From Cololabis saira (taxonomy: Eukaryota > Chordata > Actinopteri > Beloniformes > Belonidae), in assembly GCF_033807715.1 (NCBI RefSeq), contig NC_084587.1:23460017-23524016 (forward strand): DNA of 64,000 nt, in the 5' to 3' direction. The notes below the pieces were generated by a model. The model worked only from the letters and a program-made list of their open reading frames with translations. It was not told the DNA's origin and ran no database searches. Of this stretch, positions 26,301 through 41,300 are shown piece after piece; the stretch's first letter is position 1; each line of letters starts with the position of its first letter. Made by a program: the position numbers and the translations under genes.

Positions 26301-29300
26301 GCATATTGTGTTTTGTATAAGATGCGTGTACTACTTCTTCGTGGCGTCTGACACGTGTAATGAAGCTCGCTGACAGTGCAGGAGTGAAGGGCACGGGGAC
26401 CTTCACGCCTCGATCCCTCACTTTTGGAGAGATCCTTGTTCTCGGACTGATTTGTGTGCAGAGATGGACGAGGGGCACCTTGGAAGGGTTGAGTGGGGCC
26501 CCGAGTACGAGGGCTGTTGTGTCAGCGTGCCCACCTGCATGAACATCTGCCCATTCAGAGACACGCGCATGCAAATGCCCTTCCTTCACAATGACTGGCA
26601 AACAACAACTACGGAAATTCATAGTTTGCCATATTCACATTTTAGTCCCTCCAAAAACTTGTATAACTGGCTCACACTAAATAAAGAATTCAGCTGAATT
26701 AAAAAAAAAAAAAAAAAAGGTTTGTGGTGGTTCTCATAATTAAAAAAAAAAAATACATTAAAAAAAATAAAGTGTGGTAGGATTGCTCCCCCAGAGTCTG
26801 AATATCGTCTGCACTAAAACAAACTTAAAAGAAAAAGGATCTTTTACTTTTACTTGAAGCTTAACAGTAATTTCTGTACCTCAGATCGTGGAAATCTGGG
26901 TAAAAATGTACATACTTGCGAAATGTAGCCTATGACTTATTTATAGAAATTCATCAAAGCAAAAACGTGGAATGCACAGCTTGATTCAAAGAGGATTCGA
27001 CACCCACAGATGCGAAAACATGCGTTCAGCTTGAGGCATATTGTTCATATTCAACTAGCAACGCTACCGTGGCTGATACAAGGCAAACTATGTCTTTGTA
27101 AAGGGGAAATGTGCAAATATGTATTTGTGAATGCATATATGCACTTATCAAGAGGCTCCCAGTGGGCTGGTTGTATTTATGAGGCCTTGTTTCTGCGATT
27201 GTTCTTCTGTAGTTTCGATGAATATTCAATGCGGTCTGAGAGAAAGGCTTGCTAGAAGCCCAAGAGAGAAGAAGGGCAAAGAGAAAATGTGGCTGGTAAC
27301 TCACATTCACTCAAAACACAGGCACACACGTGCTCTCACACAGTCTCACACACACACAGTCTCTCACACACACACACACACACACTCAGACATACGGCCC
27401 TGCAGCAGTGGGAGGAGAGAGCAACAGTGACAAACGGCTCCGGTGCTACAAAGGTGGCAGGAAATCTATCAAACGGGACAATAAAATTGCAATTGAGTTT
27501 CTTTAGCCTTTTTTTCTTTTCTTTTTTATAGCAGATGCATGTATCTTTGGTGGCTAGCACCCGTTGCAACTACTCGATTCACAGGCAGCTCCCCTGCACT
27601 GTGGGCGCATTTGTGTGTGTGTATTTATTTCACATTGCACAAGAGCATGGGTTAATTGAAATACAGTGCACGGATGAAATTCTGCTGTATGCCTTATAAA
27701 TGCATACAAGCAAAAGGGAAAAAATATCTTATGGAAAAGAAGAAAAAAACAACGGTTACAGCCTTTTTAAGGGTAAAGAATATCTGCACTCTTCGAGAAC
27801 CGGCACCAGGCACAAAGTAAGATAACAAAACAGTCTCTTGCCAAAATGTTCGAACAGAAAAGTACTTTATTACTTTCTAGTAGAATAATTCTTTATAATA
27901 TATTTTAACCCTTTAATGCCTGACATGAAATTTATTTTTCTTGAAATTAAAAAACAGCCCAAATTTTACCTTTAATATGTCATTTTTATTTTGTATAACT
28001 GTTTTATTGTTTAAAACTTTTTTGTTTTGTTTTAATTATGGATGTAGTATCTAAGAAATATGTGCATCAAATATGATGCATCAGGCTTTATGGGGTTCAA
28101 AATGATTTACTGAGTCCAAACAGAGAAGGAGGCACGTGCTGCCGTGTCTCAGTTTCAAGACAAGACAAGACTATATTAAGAAGTTATTTTCCCTTTTTGT
28201 TATCTTTCTGTCGCCTTGTGTCCTCTGTTCTTCGGTGTTTGGAGATGTGGAAAGACATTAGGCTTTCAAAACACCCTGAATTCAACGCACACAGACACAA
28301 ACACACACACATACACACAAACACACAGCATCCTGTTAATTGCTGCTTTCAGACAGCCAGTCTGTCTGTGCCCCCTGTTGGCCGCCAGCCGCCACAGCAT
28401 CACACGTTACAGTGAAACGTCTCATATCACAAGCACTTCTTTAACCCCACTTTCAATCTGCCAAGCTTAAAAACCCCCAAGACCACAATCTGACACCAAC
28501 TTCAATTACTTCACTGCTCTGGAACAGACTTGCGAAACACGATATCAACAGTGAATTTCTAAAGCACTATTTTGAATACGACTTTTGGAAATAAGAAGTG
28601 CCAGAAGTTTATTTTTATCTGAGCAACGTGAAAGAAAGAGACTCCTTACATAAATAAAGAGAGGAAAGGCTGAAGGGATTCATTCCAATTGGTTTATACT
28701 GAAACTAGATTTTAAATTATAATCACCGTACAGCTTCCATTGGCTAATCTGATGGGCAATGAGAGGCAAGATGGAATTACTAGGCCAGCCTACACTGCAA
28801 GTTAAAGGGGCAGACAATAATGCTCTATATCTTCTCATTTGATGAAATGCATTTTGTTCACTTCAAAAGCCAAACATGGGTGACAGGGCTGCAGGCTGTG
28901 ATTGAATATTGCTCTCTGTTTGGCTGTAATCAAACTCAGAAGGACTGTGGTTACAGTTGCGATGGAATCAGATGCGAGTCAGATGCGATGTGTTTAGGTT
29001 GACGATATTGCAGCACGATGTGAGTGAGTGCGGTAAAACGAACAGAAGTAGAAAATAGACAGACAAAAGAAGGGCCATGGAAAAAAAAAAAAAAAAAGCC
29101 TTGTTTATCATGTGTTTGAGTAGTGCATGGATATAATGAGCGCTCTGACCTTGGAGTGGGTGATGGACAGGGTGTCCACCCAGACACGCCAGCCGCCCCA
29201 CTCGTATTTGATGGCGTGGTAGAGCAGGATGCGGAAGATGGCGTACACCATCTCTGTGATTTTCTGCTCCTCACTGTTCCGTGGGTTGATGAAGCACAGA

Positions 29301-32300
29301 GAGAGCATCCACTCCTGCCACACGGAGCACTGCAGCAGGCTCCTGAAACAACAAAGGTGGGACGCTGCTCAACGTAATCATGGCATGGACGGCTGTGTGG
29401 TGAAGTACTTCTCTATCCAGTAAAATGCTAAAATTTCTCCTTTTTTTTTTTTACCTGCGGTTCTCTCTGCTGTTATTGAACAGTTTGATCATGTCTGACA
29501 GAAAGACCCTGCGCACCTCCATGCTCTCAGGGGATGGGGGAGTATTCTTCAGCAAGGCTGCTATTACCTTCAGAATCTCTGAAAAAGAAAAATTGCCCTC
29601 CTGTTTACAGTCTGAGATAAAAGGAAAATATATTTACAGAGCGGAGAAAGGGGGGAAATAACACAGCCTGAAAATATATTTTTCCACAGGATATGATATC
29701 AAGTGGCATTTTAAGGTTTATAAAATAAACACTGAATACAGAAACACTCAACCTTTCCTTCACAAATTAACAGATAATCGTACATGTGAAAATCCCCTTC
29801 ATCACAAACTATCTGAACGCCAGCACGTCAAATCTGGGTTTTTGGTATAAAAAAAAAAAACAGAGCAAACCAAAAAGTTCAAACCATTGATCTTTATCAC
29901 ACTGTAATTGTTTTGGTATTGTTTCAAACAAGCAAACGAGAGCCACAGACACTTCTGGAAGGTTTGGTTTTGGTTAAACCAAAGAGACTGATTGTTTAGA
30001 TGAATTATCTAGACAGTGTCGGTGTGCATTTGCTCCGAGTTAAAAGATGGAGGGTCTTGGATTTCACTTGTCTTTTCAGACCTTGGCACTAACCGATGCC
30101 CCCTCCCTCCCGCTCGTCCCAGCAGACAGTTGTGTTGTTTCTACGCCTTAGTCACTCAAATTATGAGTCGCTGAACCTTTACCGCCAGAAAATTACCCCA
30201 GCATGTACCAGGAATGAGAATAGAGGGATGGTGTATTCTTCTCTTTTTTCCATTTGCTCTTGCTTCTTTTCCCCAGTTAATTTGAGGGAAACGCTACTTC
30301 CTCGGTTTATTTGATTGGCTCTGACGTTACTAAAGACTGCAATCAGGGGGCCATTTTGGGAGTTTGTCGCAGATTAAATCAGGAGAATACACGGCAAAAG
30401 AGAAACAGACCACCGCTCTGTGCTCCATAGCCTGAGTGCAAATGTACGAACCCCTACAAGGTTTCTGTGATATATATATATACACACACCGCCTGTCTAG
30501 GATGGTTGGGTCGGAGAGTTTTTAACACAATAAAGGCCTTAGATAATCAGTGTGTGACTGTAGCAAGACCTTGTCAGATTAAGGCTGGTTGGAAGTAAAC
30601 CTTGGTTGTGATTATAACAAGCGCTTGAATTTCAAACTGATTAAAGATGTTTTGCACATGTGTATATAAAAAAGGTGCACGAGCTTACGTAAGAGCATGA
30701 GTGAGGGGGAAAAAAAAAAGGTTGTTAGTTAAAATGAATACTGATTTCAACATATGAAAAGATTTGAGCTGATGTGAAATTGGACACAAGTAATAGCCTG
30801 AAAATATGGGATGGGAACAAGGATCAAGCCATCATTTCTAGTTACGTGGTCACTTACTTGGAAAAAAGAGATGTACTAAAGGCTAATAACTACTATACAA
30901 TGTTTTTAATCCTGTAATATATTTGGTTTGGTTAAAAAATGCTTCCTTTAACAGTAACAATACACACTGAAGAAAATTATAGTATATTGTAATATGAGAT
31001 ACTAATATTTAATGAATAAAAATAAATTCAACAACATATAAAACTCTTAAAGCACAGATTATTTCTATTCTTTTTTTTTTAGGTGTACATGCATAGTTGA
31101 ATGTATATTATTTGAATTATAAGATGCATAAAATAACCCAAACATGATTAAATAACTGAATTTTCCATCCTATGTAAAAAAAATAATAAGCGCAATTATT
31201 TTCACCCCATTCATCAGCCCTTTACATGCAAATTAATCCTGTTGAAAAATAATTGAGAGCTACAATAAAACAAGGATGTGTGTGTGTTGGCCCCATCCTC
31301 ATATAAAGGTGTACATCTGAGGCTCTGTTTTTATGAATATAAACTGGCTGCAAAATTTATGTTGTTCATTTGCTGGCCGGTGCATAGCCATCGTGCAGTT
31401 CCACAGGGATCACCCTCCTCGGCATGAAACTGTAGGTATGTAGAGGGAACGCTGCAGCGGGTGATTTAGGAGAACGGTGTGGCGTACAGGAGGCACTTAC
31501 GTGGGTTGAGAATCTTCACAGTGGAGTCGGGGTCCGGATGCTGTTTATGGATCACTTGAGTGCAGATCTGCTCTGTAAGAATCTGCCACGGGACAAATAT
31601 GGGATTCGAGTCATAAATGTCTACCTTACTTCTAACATTGAAAACGAAACAAAACACGGAGTCATGCTTCCGTTTGCCTATCACATTTTTCTCAATGGTC
31701 AGCAATTTTTTTTATCTTATGTGTATTTCATGCGGGTATTCAATTTTTATAGGGAATTGGAAAATTTCATAGGCTGATATGGCACAAATTTAGATTACAC
31801 GTATGCAAAAAGGACAGCTGTTACGATGCAATTAAAATCGCTTTAAATTAGTTCTGTGTTTTCTACCGCCCTTTTTTATGAATATCAGTCGTGTTCTGTG
31901 ATCGTGGAGACTGCGCATATGCAGACTGACCTCAAAGAGCACATTGTAGGTTGTCATGGTGAACTGGTTGGAGTGGAGCATCAGGCGTTCGGTGAGCAGC
32001 GAGAACAGACCATGACTCAGCATGACCTCGGCTTTCCTCCTGATCAAGATGTTAAAAGGTCAGAGGACCCTCAGTAAACACGGGTATTTGATTAAATCAC
32101 TATCGCATTTGAAAAAAATGCAGTGCACTTCTGAAACATGACAAAATGCTGGCTTCAATTCTTCGAGAGAAACACAACAATCATCATGTTTGTAACAGAT
32201 CTATATTGAAAAGGAGTTCAACACATGATGATGAATGATGAGGGCAAAAATCTGCGGTTTCTGGTCAATCTAATAACAGCAGTCACTGATGTAGCAGGAA

Positions 32301-35300
32301 AATCAGTTCAGGTCCAGCGGAAAGTCGTGAAAGAGAATCTCTGATGGGGCAGTCAGCCCAGATTTTCAATGAAAATTATTCGTCACATTCATCTCCGGTT
32401 CGTCATCACCTCCAGCCTCAGCATAGCTGCAAATATTACACTCCTGATTTCCAACAAATCCAAAAAAGGAAAGTAAAAGGAAAATGCTATTTTTTTCTGT
32501 CTGTTCTGTAAATAAAGTTATTTTATTTATTTTTAAGTCAAGATAACAAAAAAGCTTGCAGCTAAGGAAATATATTTTTACATAAACCACAATGTAAATA
32601 ATAGTCATAATCACACCAGATAATTTATAACTTAGAGAAATTTTGTAAGGAATAACAGTTAATCTCATTCTCACGTAGAACCTTTCTTGTAACTGTAATA
32701 GGCAACAATATGCACACGGAAAGCATATAAGAAAATGGTTTCACAACATCCCCCCACCCCCCTTTAAATTTCTGGTTTGATGATTTTATGTTTGACATTT
32801 CACAGCCGAGAAATAGGCAGGAGCTGTGAAGAAAGAGAGAGAGCAGTAAAAGTTCGACTGGCCAGGAATCAAACCGAGTGCTGTTAAGGTCATTAGCCCA
32901 ACTGGTGTGATCCTTCATCAGTCATCAAAGTACACTATACTGTTTAAAAAAATAAAAAACAAAATTCCAGATTCATAGTTTTGATAGACATTGAAATAGA
33001 GTCTGTGGAGTGAAATCAGGTACTTACTTTGGTGACAAGCTTTTCAGAAAGTATCCCATGACCTTGAGTGCTTGGACTCTTATTCCCTCACTTTTTGATG
33101 CCAGTAGCTTATAGATCACACTGTTGATTCAAAACAAAACATTGTGTCAGCTACGTCTCTAATTTAAAATAGAACTGAATTGTATTTTAACGAATGCAAA
33201 AAAAAAAAAAAAAAAAACACACTAAAGTATTAAAAAGTATTAATTTAAAAAAATCATAATAAGAGTAACTATACCGAATCCCATTACGCTGGTCAAAGGC
33301 TTGGACCATGGAGCCAGGATGTTCAGACATCAGAGCAACTAACAGCTGCAGCACATCCATGAGATTGTCATCCTGTGGAACATGAAGGAAACGAGCTGAA
33401 GTTGCTTTGCTACACTTAAATGGCAACCTTAAAATGTGATACATAAAACTGAGCAGTTTGTGGTGCTAATGTTAATGATAACTCAGATATTTGCATTTGT
33501 GCTTCGGAATAATATTTGTAACACCAGGAGTAGTATATTCAATGCATCACAGGTATAACAATTCATAAAATAAGGGACTGTAACATGATGGCAACTTTTT
33601 CAGACAGTTTTGTTGTCAACCTTCAGGTCCACAATCTTTCTGTTGATCGATTTGGTTCGCATCCACCATATCTAAACAGTTATACTCTTGTCATAATAAT
33701 ATTTTTACTTGAAGGCATGAAAAATGACATTAGCCAATGATGCTGCCTTTAGCAACAAAAAATGTTCTCTGTTGCTTATGCGTGGTAGGGAGGCCGAGTA
33801 CACTGGAGCAGTATTGTGCTGCCATCTGGTGGTAACGCCTCCATTTGCTTGTAACGGCCGAGTGGACTTCCATACACATGCCTACCTCGTGCATGGTCAG
33901 GAGGTAGTTGAGGATACTCTGCAGCTCATCTTCCTTCACCCCATGATCCTGTAATATAAAAGTGAAGCTCATCTAATAATTAACTTAATTTGATGCCCCC
34001 TGAAAATATAAAAATAAAAAGGCATAATGCAAAAAAACATTACTTTAACTAAAGTCTAAAGCAGTACAACTTTGCAGTATCTGAATATTAAGACAGCCAA
34101 AAGCAGGAAAAGAAAAACAATATTAATATTTTTAAATTACACCCACTAAACTTGCCTTCATTATGAGTTGTTTGACAAACAACAGTAGAAACGCTCGCAA
34201 AGAGAGCATCTCCTTCTGGTTTGGCCTTGGACCATCTGAAAGCACAAAACAGCAGCTAAGAATACGGCAGTTGATTAACTCTTGTACTGTCTTTTTAACG
34301 CAAACCTATTAACCTCAGTCATCATTTAAAAGACGGGTAAGAGCTAAAGTACAGTGTGTGAATTGTTGAGATAAATGAAATGAGAAGAAAAGGGACAAAA
34401 ATAATCCTATTCCTGTATTACATCATAAATATACAATATACAATTACAGAAAATTTCGGAAAATTTGAATGCATTCTCACCAAGGCCTTTAGGCACAACT
34501 CCACTGCGGTCTTGAGGGTTAACCACCCAGTAGTAGTATTTTAGTGTATGCATGACCTGAAGCACTGTGCCCACCCTGCGTATGGCATTGTAGATGGTCA
34601 CCGTGCTGATGAACTCCGTTGCCAGGTAAGTGTAGAGTATCAGCTGCACCTGTATGTGTAAGCAAACAAGGGGCGAAAAAAACAATGCAGTTTGACGTGA
34701 GAAGCACCTTTTTAATTGGCTTTTTTTGTTTGCTCACTCTGCAGAAAAATAAAGCCGGCGCTTCCAAGTGTCCAAGGATTAACCCGTTTGGACCAGATGC
34801 AACATGTAAAGCCTGATACACGGGTGGCTTTTATTTCTTTAAATAAAAATAACTCCGGAATGGTTTTATGCCTTATATTCATAATTTCTTCTGAAATTAA
34901 GCTATTAAAGTTTTGAATGGAAAATTTATTTAGTTTTAAAATGCTGTTTAAGTATGAGATGTAGAACTGTTCAAGCCAAGAGAGGGCAAACATGACCTCA
35001 GGGGAACAGCAATGTTTGACACAACAGCAATAAGAACAAATACAAAGGGCAGATGTTTATCCGTTTTAGGAGTAAAACTGTGGAACTCATTACACAACGA
35101 CCTTAAACTAGCAAACTCAATAAAAGCATACAAGATATTATTCAAAGCAAAGGTAATGGACACATATATAGGAGCCCAATAAGCAAACAAAGAAGAATGC
35201 ACACATGCATGAGATAAAATGACAACTTAAATTGGTTTTGTCGGTTTCCTTAGCATCTTTTCACTTTCTGTTTTCAGAGCTATCATTATTATTATTATCA

Positions 35301-38300
35301 TTATTATTGCTATTATTATTATTTTGTGTAGACTTATGATACTTCATTTGTTCTTTTTGTATATTCTATTCTGTTAAAAGGTGGGCAAGATAAGCTTTAT
35401 GCTTCAAGCCCAGACCTTTTCGGTCAAAATAATCACAATGTTGACCAGGGAATAACCTGTTTTATCTTGTTTGTTGATTTTTATGTTTGTGATTGACCGA
35501 AATAAATATTAACTAACTAACTAACTAAGATGACTTCTTAAGACTCATTGGGTGAGGAGAAGAGATTCTTATTTATAAAGCAATTACAGAGTTAAAATTG
35601 TAGGAAAAGCATTGAAATCTCTCCTGAAATTTCTCAGTTTTTACAAAAAGGAACTAAATACAAAAACATAGGGATGAATTTTTCTTCAATACTACCTATC
35701 GGTATTAAGCACATGACGCACTACACTATCCCTGTTTCCTGAATAAAAATCAAGCAAAATGGATAAGTAGGGTGTGGAAAAACTGGGTATATCCTCACTA
35801 CTTTCTTCTATATGAAGACAAAGTAGCAGCCAGGTGCTGCACATCAAATGCACTATAATTTCTCATCAGCAGCTGTGAACACCTCTGAAAAGCATAAGTT
35901 TATGGCAGTTTGATTCTCCAAAGCATTAGGGTAGGTATTAACCCAATGACGGAGGAAATGCATCAGTTATGACCCCGGACAAATAATCGTTGCTGCCGAT
36001 CAATGCGGTCTGGGTTATAAAGCAATTTCCAAACAATTTGGACTCCAGCTTTCGGCAGCGAGAAATTTCGTTCACTAATGAAAAACATTCCAGACAATTG
36101 TCAATTTGCCAATGTTCTGAGAAGAAGACATCTTAGCAAGTTTACATCGTCGTCAGACTGAGCCACACCTCAGATTCTACTGACGAAAGTTAGGATGTTC
36201 AATGTTAGAGATAATGGAAAATAGAATTTAGAAAAAACAGGCACAAGTAGTAGATTTTTAAAAGGGTTGCCAGGAGAAAATCTCTTATCACACAAGCCCA
36301 GCACACTACCAAATCTACAACAGAATGGCTGAAAAAGAAATGAATCGATATAAGATATTGATACGAAAGATATTGCAATGTTGTGGTTAAAGTACAAACC
36401 TCAACCCGACTGAAATAATGTGGCGGCGAATAAACAAATACCTATAAACTGAAACAACATTGTGAAGAGGAGTGGTTCCACAATAAGGGACGTATAATAA
36501 AGTGTTTCTGCAAGATCATGAATCAAGGAAGTGTACCCAATTTTAAAGACAAGGCATAATATGTTAACTGTTGCTGTTCATCTAATGTGGTATTTGCCAA
36601 ATTTAGTAAGGATCAGATCATAATTTTGTATCCTAATGTCCTAATATTTTCATAGATTTGGGGGAATAAAAAGGTGTACATTCTTTGTATCAGCATGAAG
36701 TCCGTCAATTCAGTTTTTCAAAACACTTTCTTTTTCACATTAGCGTATATGTGCACTCATGTTACCTTGGCAGGGGCATGGATCCAGATGGCAGGGTTGA
36801 ACAGGATGTGGTCACACAGCTGCTTGAGCGGCAGGATGCCATTCTGCAAGTTGCTAAGGTATCTGGAAAAGGCCAGAACGATGTCCAGGACAGGCCGCGT
36901 CACGTGTAGCTTGGAAGACTAGAACAGAGATAGAGAAAGGGAGAAAATAAAGGCCATATTTGGGGCAGTATATATTCCATACATGAGTGAAACCAAAAAG
37001 GATATACGTTGCAGAGTGAGGAGGGGAAAAAAGGGCACGTGTAGAGAAAAATAAAAAAGAGAGGAGGAGCTCCTCTTATGCCTAACAAGCACACAAGCAG
37101 ATGTGACCTCCAAAAACAGCAAGGGGAAAACAGAGTGTCTCATATCAAGTGTTGTTGTTGGTGTGTGCTGTGTTAGTGTATCTGCAGCCGTACAGAAACA
37201 ACATCAGCCCTATTTCAAAGCTGAGGTCATAATGTGAGCGGCTATTGGTCTGGGAAGATGGTTCCCCTGTGTGCGACTTTGCCAGCTGAGCTCATTTGTA
37301 ATTTTCCTCACCTTTTCCAAAGTGTAGCCGATGACGAGAAAGCCTTTGCAGGCCAAGACCTGCTCTTGCATAGCCACTGAGTTCTTCAAGAGCTCCATCA
37401 CAAAAGACAGCAAAGTGCAGCTGTCAAACACAGACACAGAAACGGTGACATGCAGAGAGACAGACAGGTTTTGACAGTGACAATAATCTATGTGAGCTGC
37501 TGACAAAGCCCCGACTGTCAAGGGTATATCCTAAAGGAAGTGTGATTGAATAACGTTGGTTGTGTCATCATTGTGCAGTAGAAGACATTTCTAAATAGTG
37601 TCACCTTGAGACCTTGATACATCCACACTGCACTTAATTTGGCTTCAATAATAATATTTTGGCATGTTACTCTAGATTTGCGATGGAGATAAACTAACGA
37701 GTTAGTGAGCATATACAGTAGTACTCATAGGAATTAAAACCATTAAATGTTAATTTGGAAAAGCAGTAATATAATAACAATCATCTAACATCAAACTAAA
37801 ACATGTAACTGTCAGTAACAGCAGATTCATTATTACCAACTAAAAAAAAAGCAACCCAAATAATAAACCTTGTTTCGTTTTGCATCACAACTCTATTCAG
37901 GATATACAAAGCAAGAATCTTCCTGACTGCTTTTTTTGTTGAAACTGCAAGCACATTATTTGATGTTACCAAACAGAGGTGTCCAGCTCTTGGCTGGAGG
38001 GCTGGCAATAATCCAGCTGTGCAAACAGAGGGAAGAGGACCTGCACACCACCAATGGAGTGTATGCCACTCTGGACTGAGTGAGTCACCACAGCCTTCAC
38101 GTCCTACAGAAACACACACATGCAAGCCAGCAATCAACATACTAGAACCGTTGTATTTCACGCATTCATTCTGACATTCACAGCAAGAAGCAAGTTTATT
38201 CTGCATCATGACAATCCCAGACCATACCACCACATTCCACATCCCCTATTTACTTTTCAGAGTTTAAAATTGTTTTTTCACATCTCTAAGTATTTTATTA

Positions 38301-41300
38301 TTCATCTATAATGAATGATACTTAACATTTGAAATGGATGAAAATAAATTAGGATCTAAAGTTTTTATTTTATTTTTTGCTCTTGAACACCTAAACATAC
38401 AATTGACATTGGTTATATTCATATTATTTTGTACCCTGCTGAATGCTGTGGTATGATGACCACTTTGGTTTGAATTCTTTTTTTTTTTTGTGTGTTATTG
38501 GATTAAATTTCTGAGCATTGCAAATCAAAGCTGTAAATGTAGGTCACAAATTCATTCATATTTCACAGAGTGTGTATCTGTATGGTGGAGGGAAGAAACT
38601 GTATGTCTGTGTGGCAGCAAAAAGCCTCCCCCACGAAAGGACAAAGCATGTTATTTTCTTTTATGAAAAGGCAAGACAGAAAATATTCATTGGTAATTAA
38701 GGAAATGCAGCAAATCTGAAGAAACTATCTTGTTTTCAGCTTTTAATTTAATATATTTCAAGTGCATGTTTGTGCCCCTCCTATACATACACACACGCAA
38801 GCAACGTACGGACAATTTCTGTTAACCAACTACTTGTACGTAACTCAAAATGAAACTTCCTGGAGAAAGCTAACTTTATAATTTGCATAACAAGGATTTT
38901 TCGGGGGGTTTTTTAGCAGCTGTAGTGGTATAGATGGTTTAACACACTTGTAACTCTGCCCTGATGAGGCTGTTAAAAAACTGAAATGCTAGCTGAGACA
39001 CTTTCATTATCCTGCATGAAGAAAGTAAGAATACAGAGCCATATGTATCGACCAATGGGAGAGAAGCTTCTGCATATCAGAACACGGGACTTGAGTTTCA
39101 AGTAGAAAAATGCTTATCCTAGCAATATCAACCCCAACTCAGGAGGCTCTCACATGTTACCCCAAGCTAAACGATACACTGAGGGTGTATAATTACCTGC
39201 AGCATGAGTGCATGCGGTGAGTGGACGAAAATTGAGGCATTGTCCTTGGGGGAGGACTCAAGGCAGAGCTGGGCATCTGTGGCGCGAGGGTTGTAGGTGA
39301 AGGCGATGCTAGAGGACAGCTTGCCATCGTACAATAAGGTCTTATGATGCTCCGCAAACAACAAGTCACTCTCTGCCTTGTACTTGAAAGTGCCCTGTGG
39401 AAGAAGATAAAGAAAGGGAGAGAAGTTAATTTAGTAAAAGATGACAAGAAACACATACACACTGAACAGTGGAAAAACACAAGCTTGTTTAAAAGTTAAG
39501 ATGCATAATTATTTCCTTGAACAATTATTTTACGGGGTTGAGTTATTGTCCCAAAAAAAAGTTATTGCAATGGAGAACACGATTAAAACTATTTGACAAA
39601 CAAATTTAGTATTATAAGAAATTAAATGCTCCACTTGCGATTGTTTCTTGCCGTCAGTGATTATGACCGAGTGCAGCTGAATGGGCTCCTGTGTCAGTAT
39701 AAATAATGCTTGTTTGACAGAACCTGTTGGATTGATTGACACTAAGGGCAGTGAGAGAGTCCAAAGCAATATATGAGAAAAAGTAAGGTTTTTACAAGTT
39801 TGTTTCTTAAAAAAACAAAACAAAACAAAAAAAACCTGCTTCTTCCTGAGTTGAGGAGAAACTGCTTGGGATAGTCAGCAACAATCCAGAAAGAACACAG
39901 GTGTAAGAAGAGAAGCAAAGGTGAATTCCAATTCTTGTGGATGCACACATGAAGAACTCCCCTCCCCGGGATGTGTTTGTTCCTATTTAAGTCTCCAGAG
40001 ATTGAAGTCTAATAAATCTACACGTATATGTGTCTTTGCTCTTTGCAGCTACAGAGGAAAGCCACATGGGCAACAACAATTAAAGTGTGCAAGCCTTTAG
40101 AGAGCTTTGCACACAACCTTGGATGACGACATGACAAATGACTTCATTATCACGCACTTGTGAACACTCAGAGTATGACAGGCATGCAAAGATGAAGCTG
40201 TTAACACCAAAAACACTGAATAAAATGTGTGCTGATGATGCTAGCATCATTTTCTGTGGCCGTTTCTGTGGATCTGGTAAAAAGCACAAAGTTGTTGGAA
40301 TTAAGATCAGAATAACCTCACACCATTAAACACCGTCGAACTTGGACACATTTAACGCTCCAACTGATCATTGACCCCAAACAGAAATTACAACTGGCTA
40401 TGAGATGAGACAAAAATCAGGCTAAAACGATAAAAATCCATTCCTGACCTCAGCCTTCTTAACCCATTCATGCCTGATATGACATGTATACCTTTACTTT
40501 TAAAGCCTGGAAGGACATGTACATTGTAACAGTCTTTTCAAGACACACACTCTTTTACCATTTTTTTTATATTAATAAACATGAGGGAAAGGCCAGTGGC
40601 TTTGTAAAGTCAGCGTGAAAATACAGCATTTTGCTTCATGTATGGGGCTGAAAACTAAGGTTTGAGTGGATGATTTAAGAGGCTTGTTGATGGTAGACTT
40701 TTTGGTCTATATGTATAATTGAGGTAAAAAAAAAAAAAAAGAAGGAAACAAACAAAAATCTGGAATAAATTAAAACCTTGTTTAAAAAAAAAAAAGAAAA
40801 GAAAAAGCTGCAACTCATCTAGAGTCTCCCAACCCTTCTTACCAAATGGTTGCTGGGAAAGACTTCAGTCATCCCCCTGACTTTAATCATTACAATGAAG
40901 AGAGATAATACTAATAATTAACATAAGTAATTACAACACAGTATTTAGCTGAGTAAATTATTCTTTGCTTACTGCAAATGAATTTCTGCTTTGACTGCTG
41001 GGAGTGGGTCAGAGTTCAGAGAGACACCATTTCCATCTAATGGTGTGTATAATGCGAGCTGTGTTTCCACAGGACACACACACAGGTCACCTAAAAGTAA
41101 ATAATGGTTCTTCAACTCCAAGAACCAGTTTTAGAGATATATTAACCACTCAGAGCTCCTGCGTTGTCTTCAAAGTTGCCTTTGTTTGACCAAGTGATAA
41201 GCTCTGATAGGATGAGTTTTGAATTTCTTAATAGTTTTTGGAATTGTATTTCTTTCTTTTTTTTCAGTTTAGTATCACTTAGTTTATTAAGTGCATCAGT

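Larger units (their letters stand above)
22730..29149 (-). other. lrba intron w20-w21 (6.4 kb)
   Basis: It holds two terminal-inverted-repeat elements (22896-23514 and 23810-24334), a (TC)n tract near 25000 and a (CA)n region at 27322-27386. Several blocks rich in ATTA-type motifs and of balanced composition (about 24840-24960, 25700-25930, 27100-27260 and 28690-28800) look like candidate conserved non-coding elements. No exon is seen. Confidence 0.8.

Noticed and set aside
34150..34155. The GT three bases past the GC as the true donor of w13 (and likewise for w25)
   Set aside because: It would add bases that shift the next exon out of frame, while GC gives exact agreement with the family protein.
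27905..40700. AACCCTTTAATGCCTGACAT near 27907 and AACCCATTCATGCCTGATAT near 40458 as two copies of one repeat
   Set aside because: The likeness covers only about 20 bp and then stops; too little to call a repeat family.
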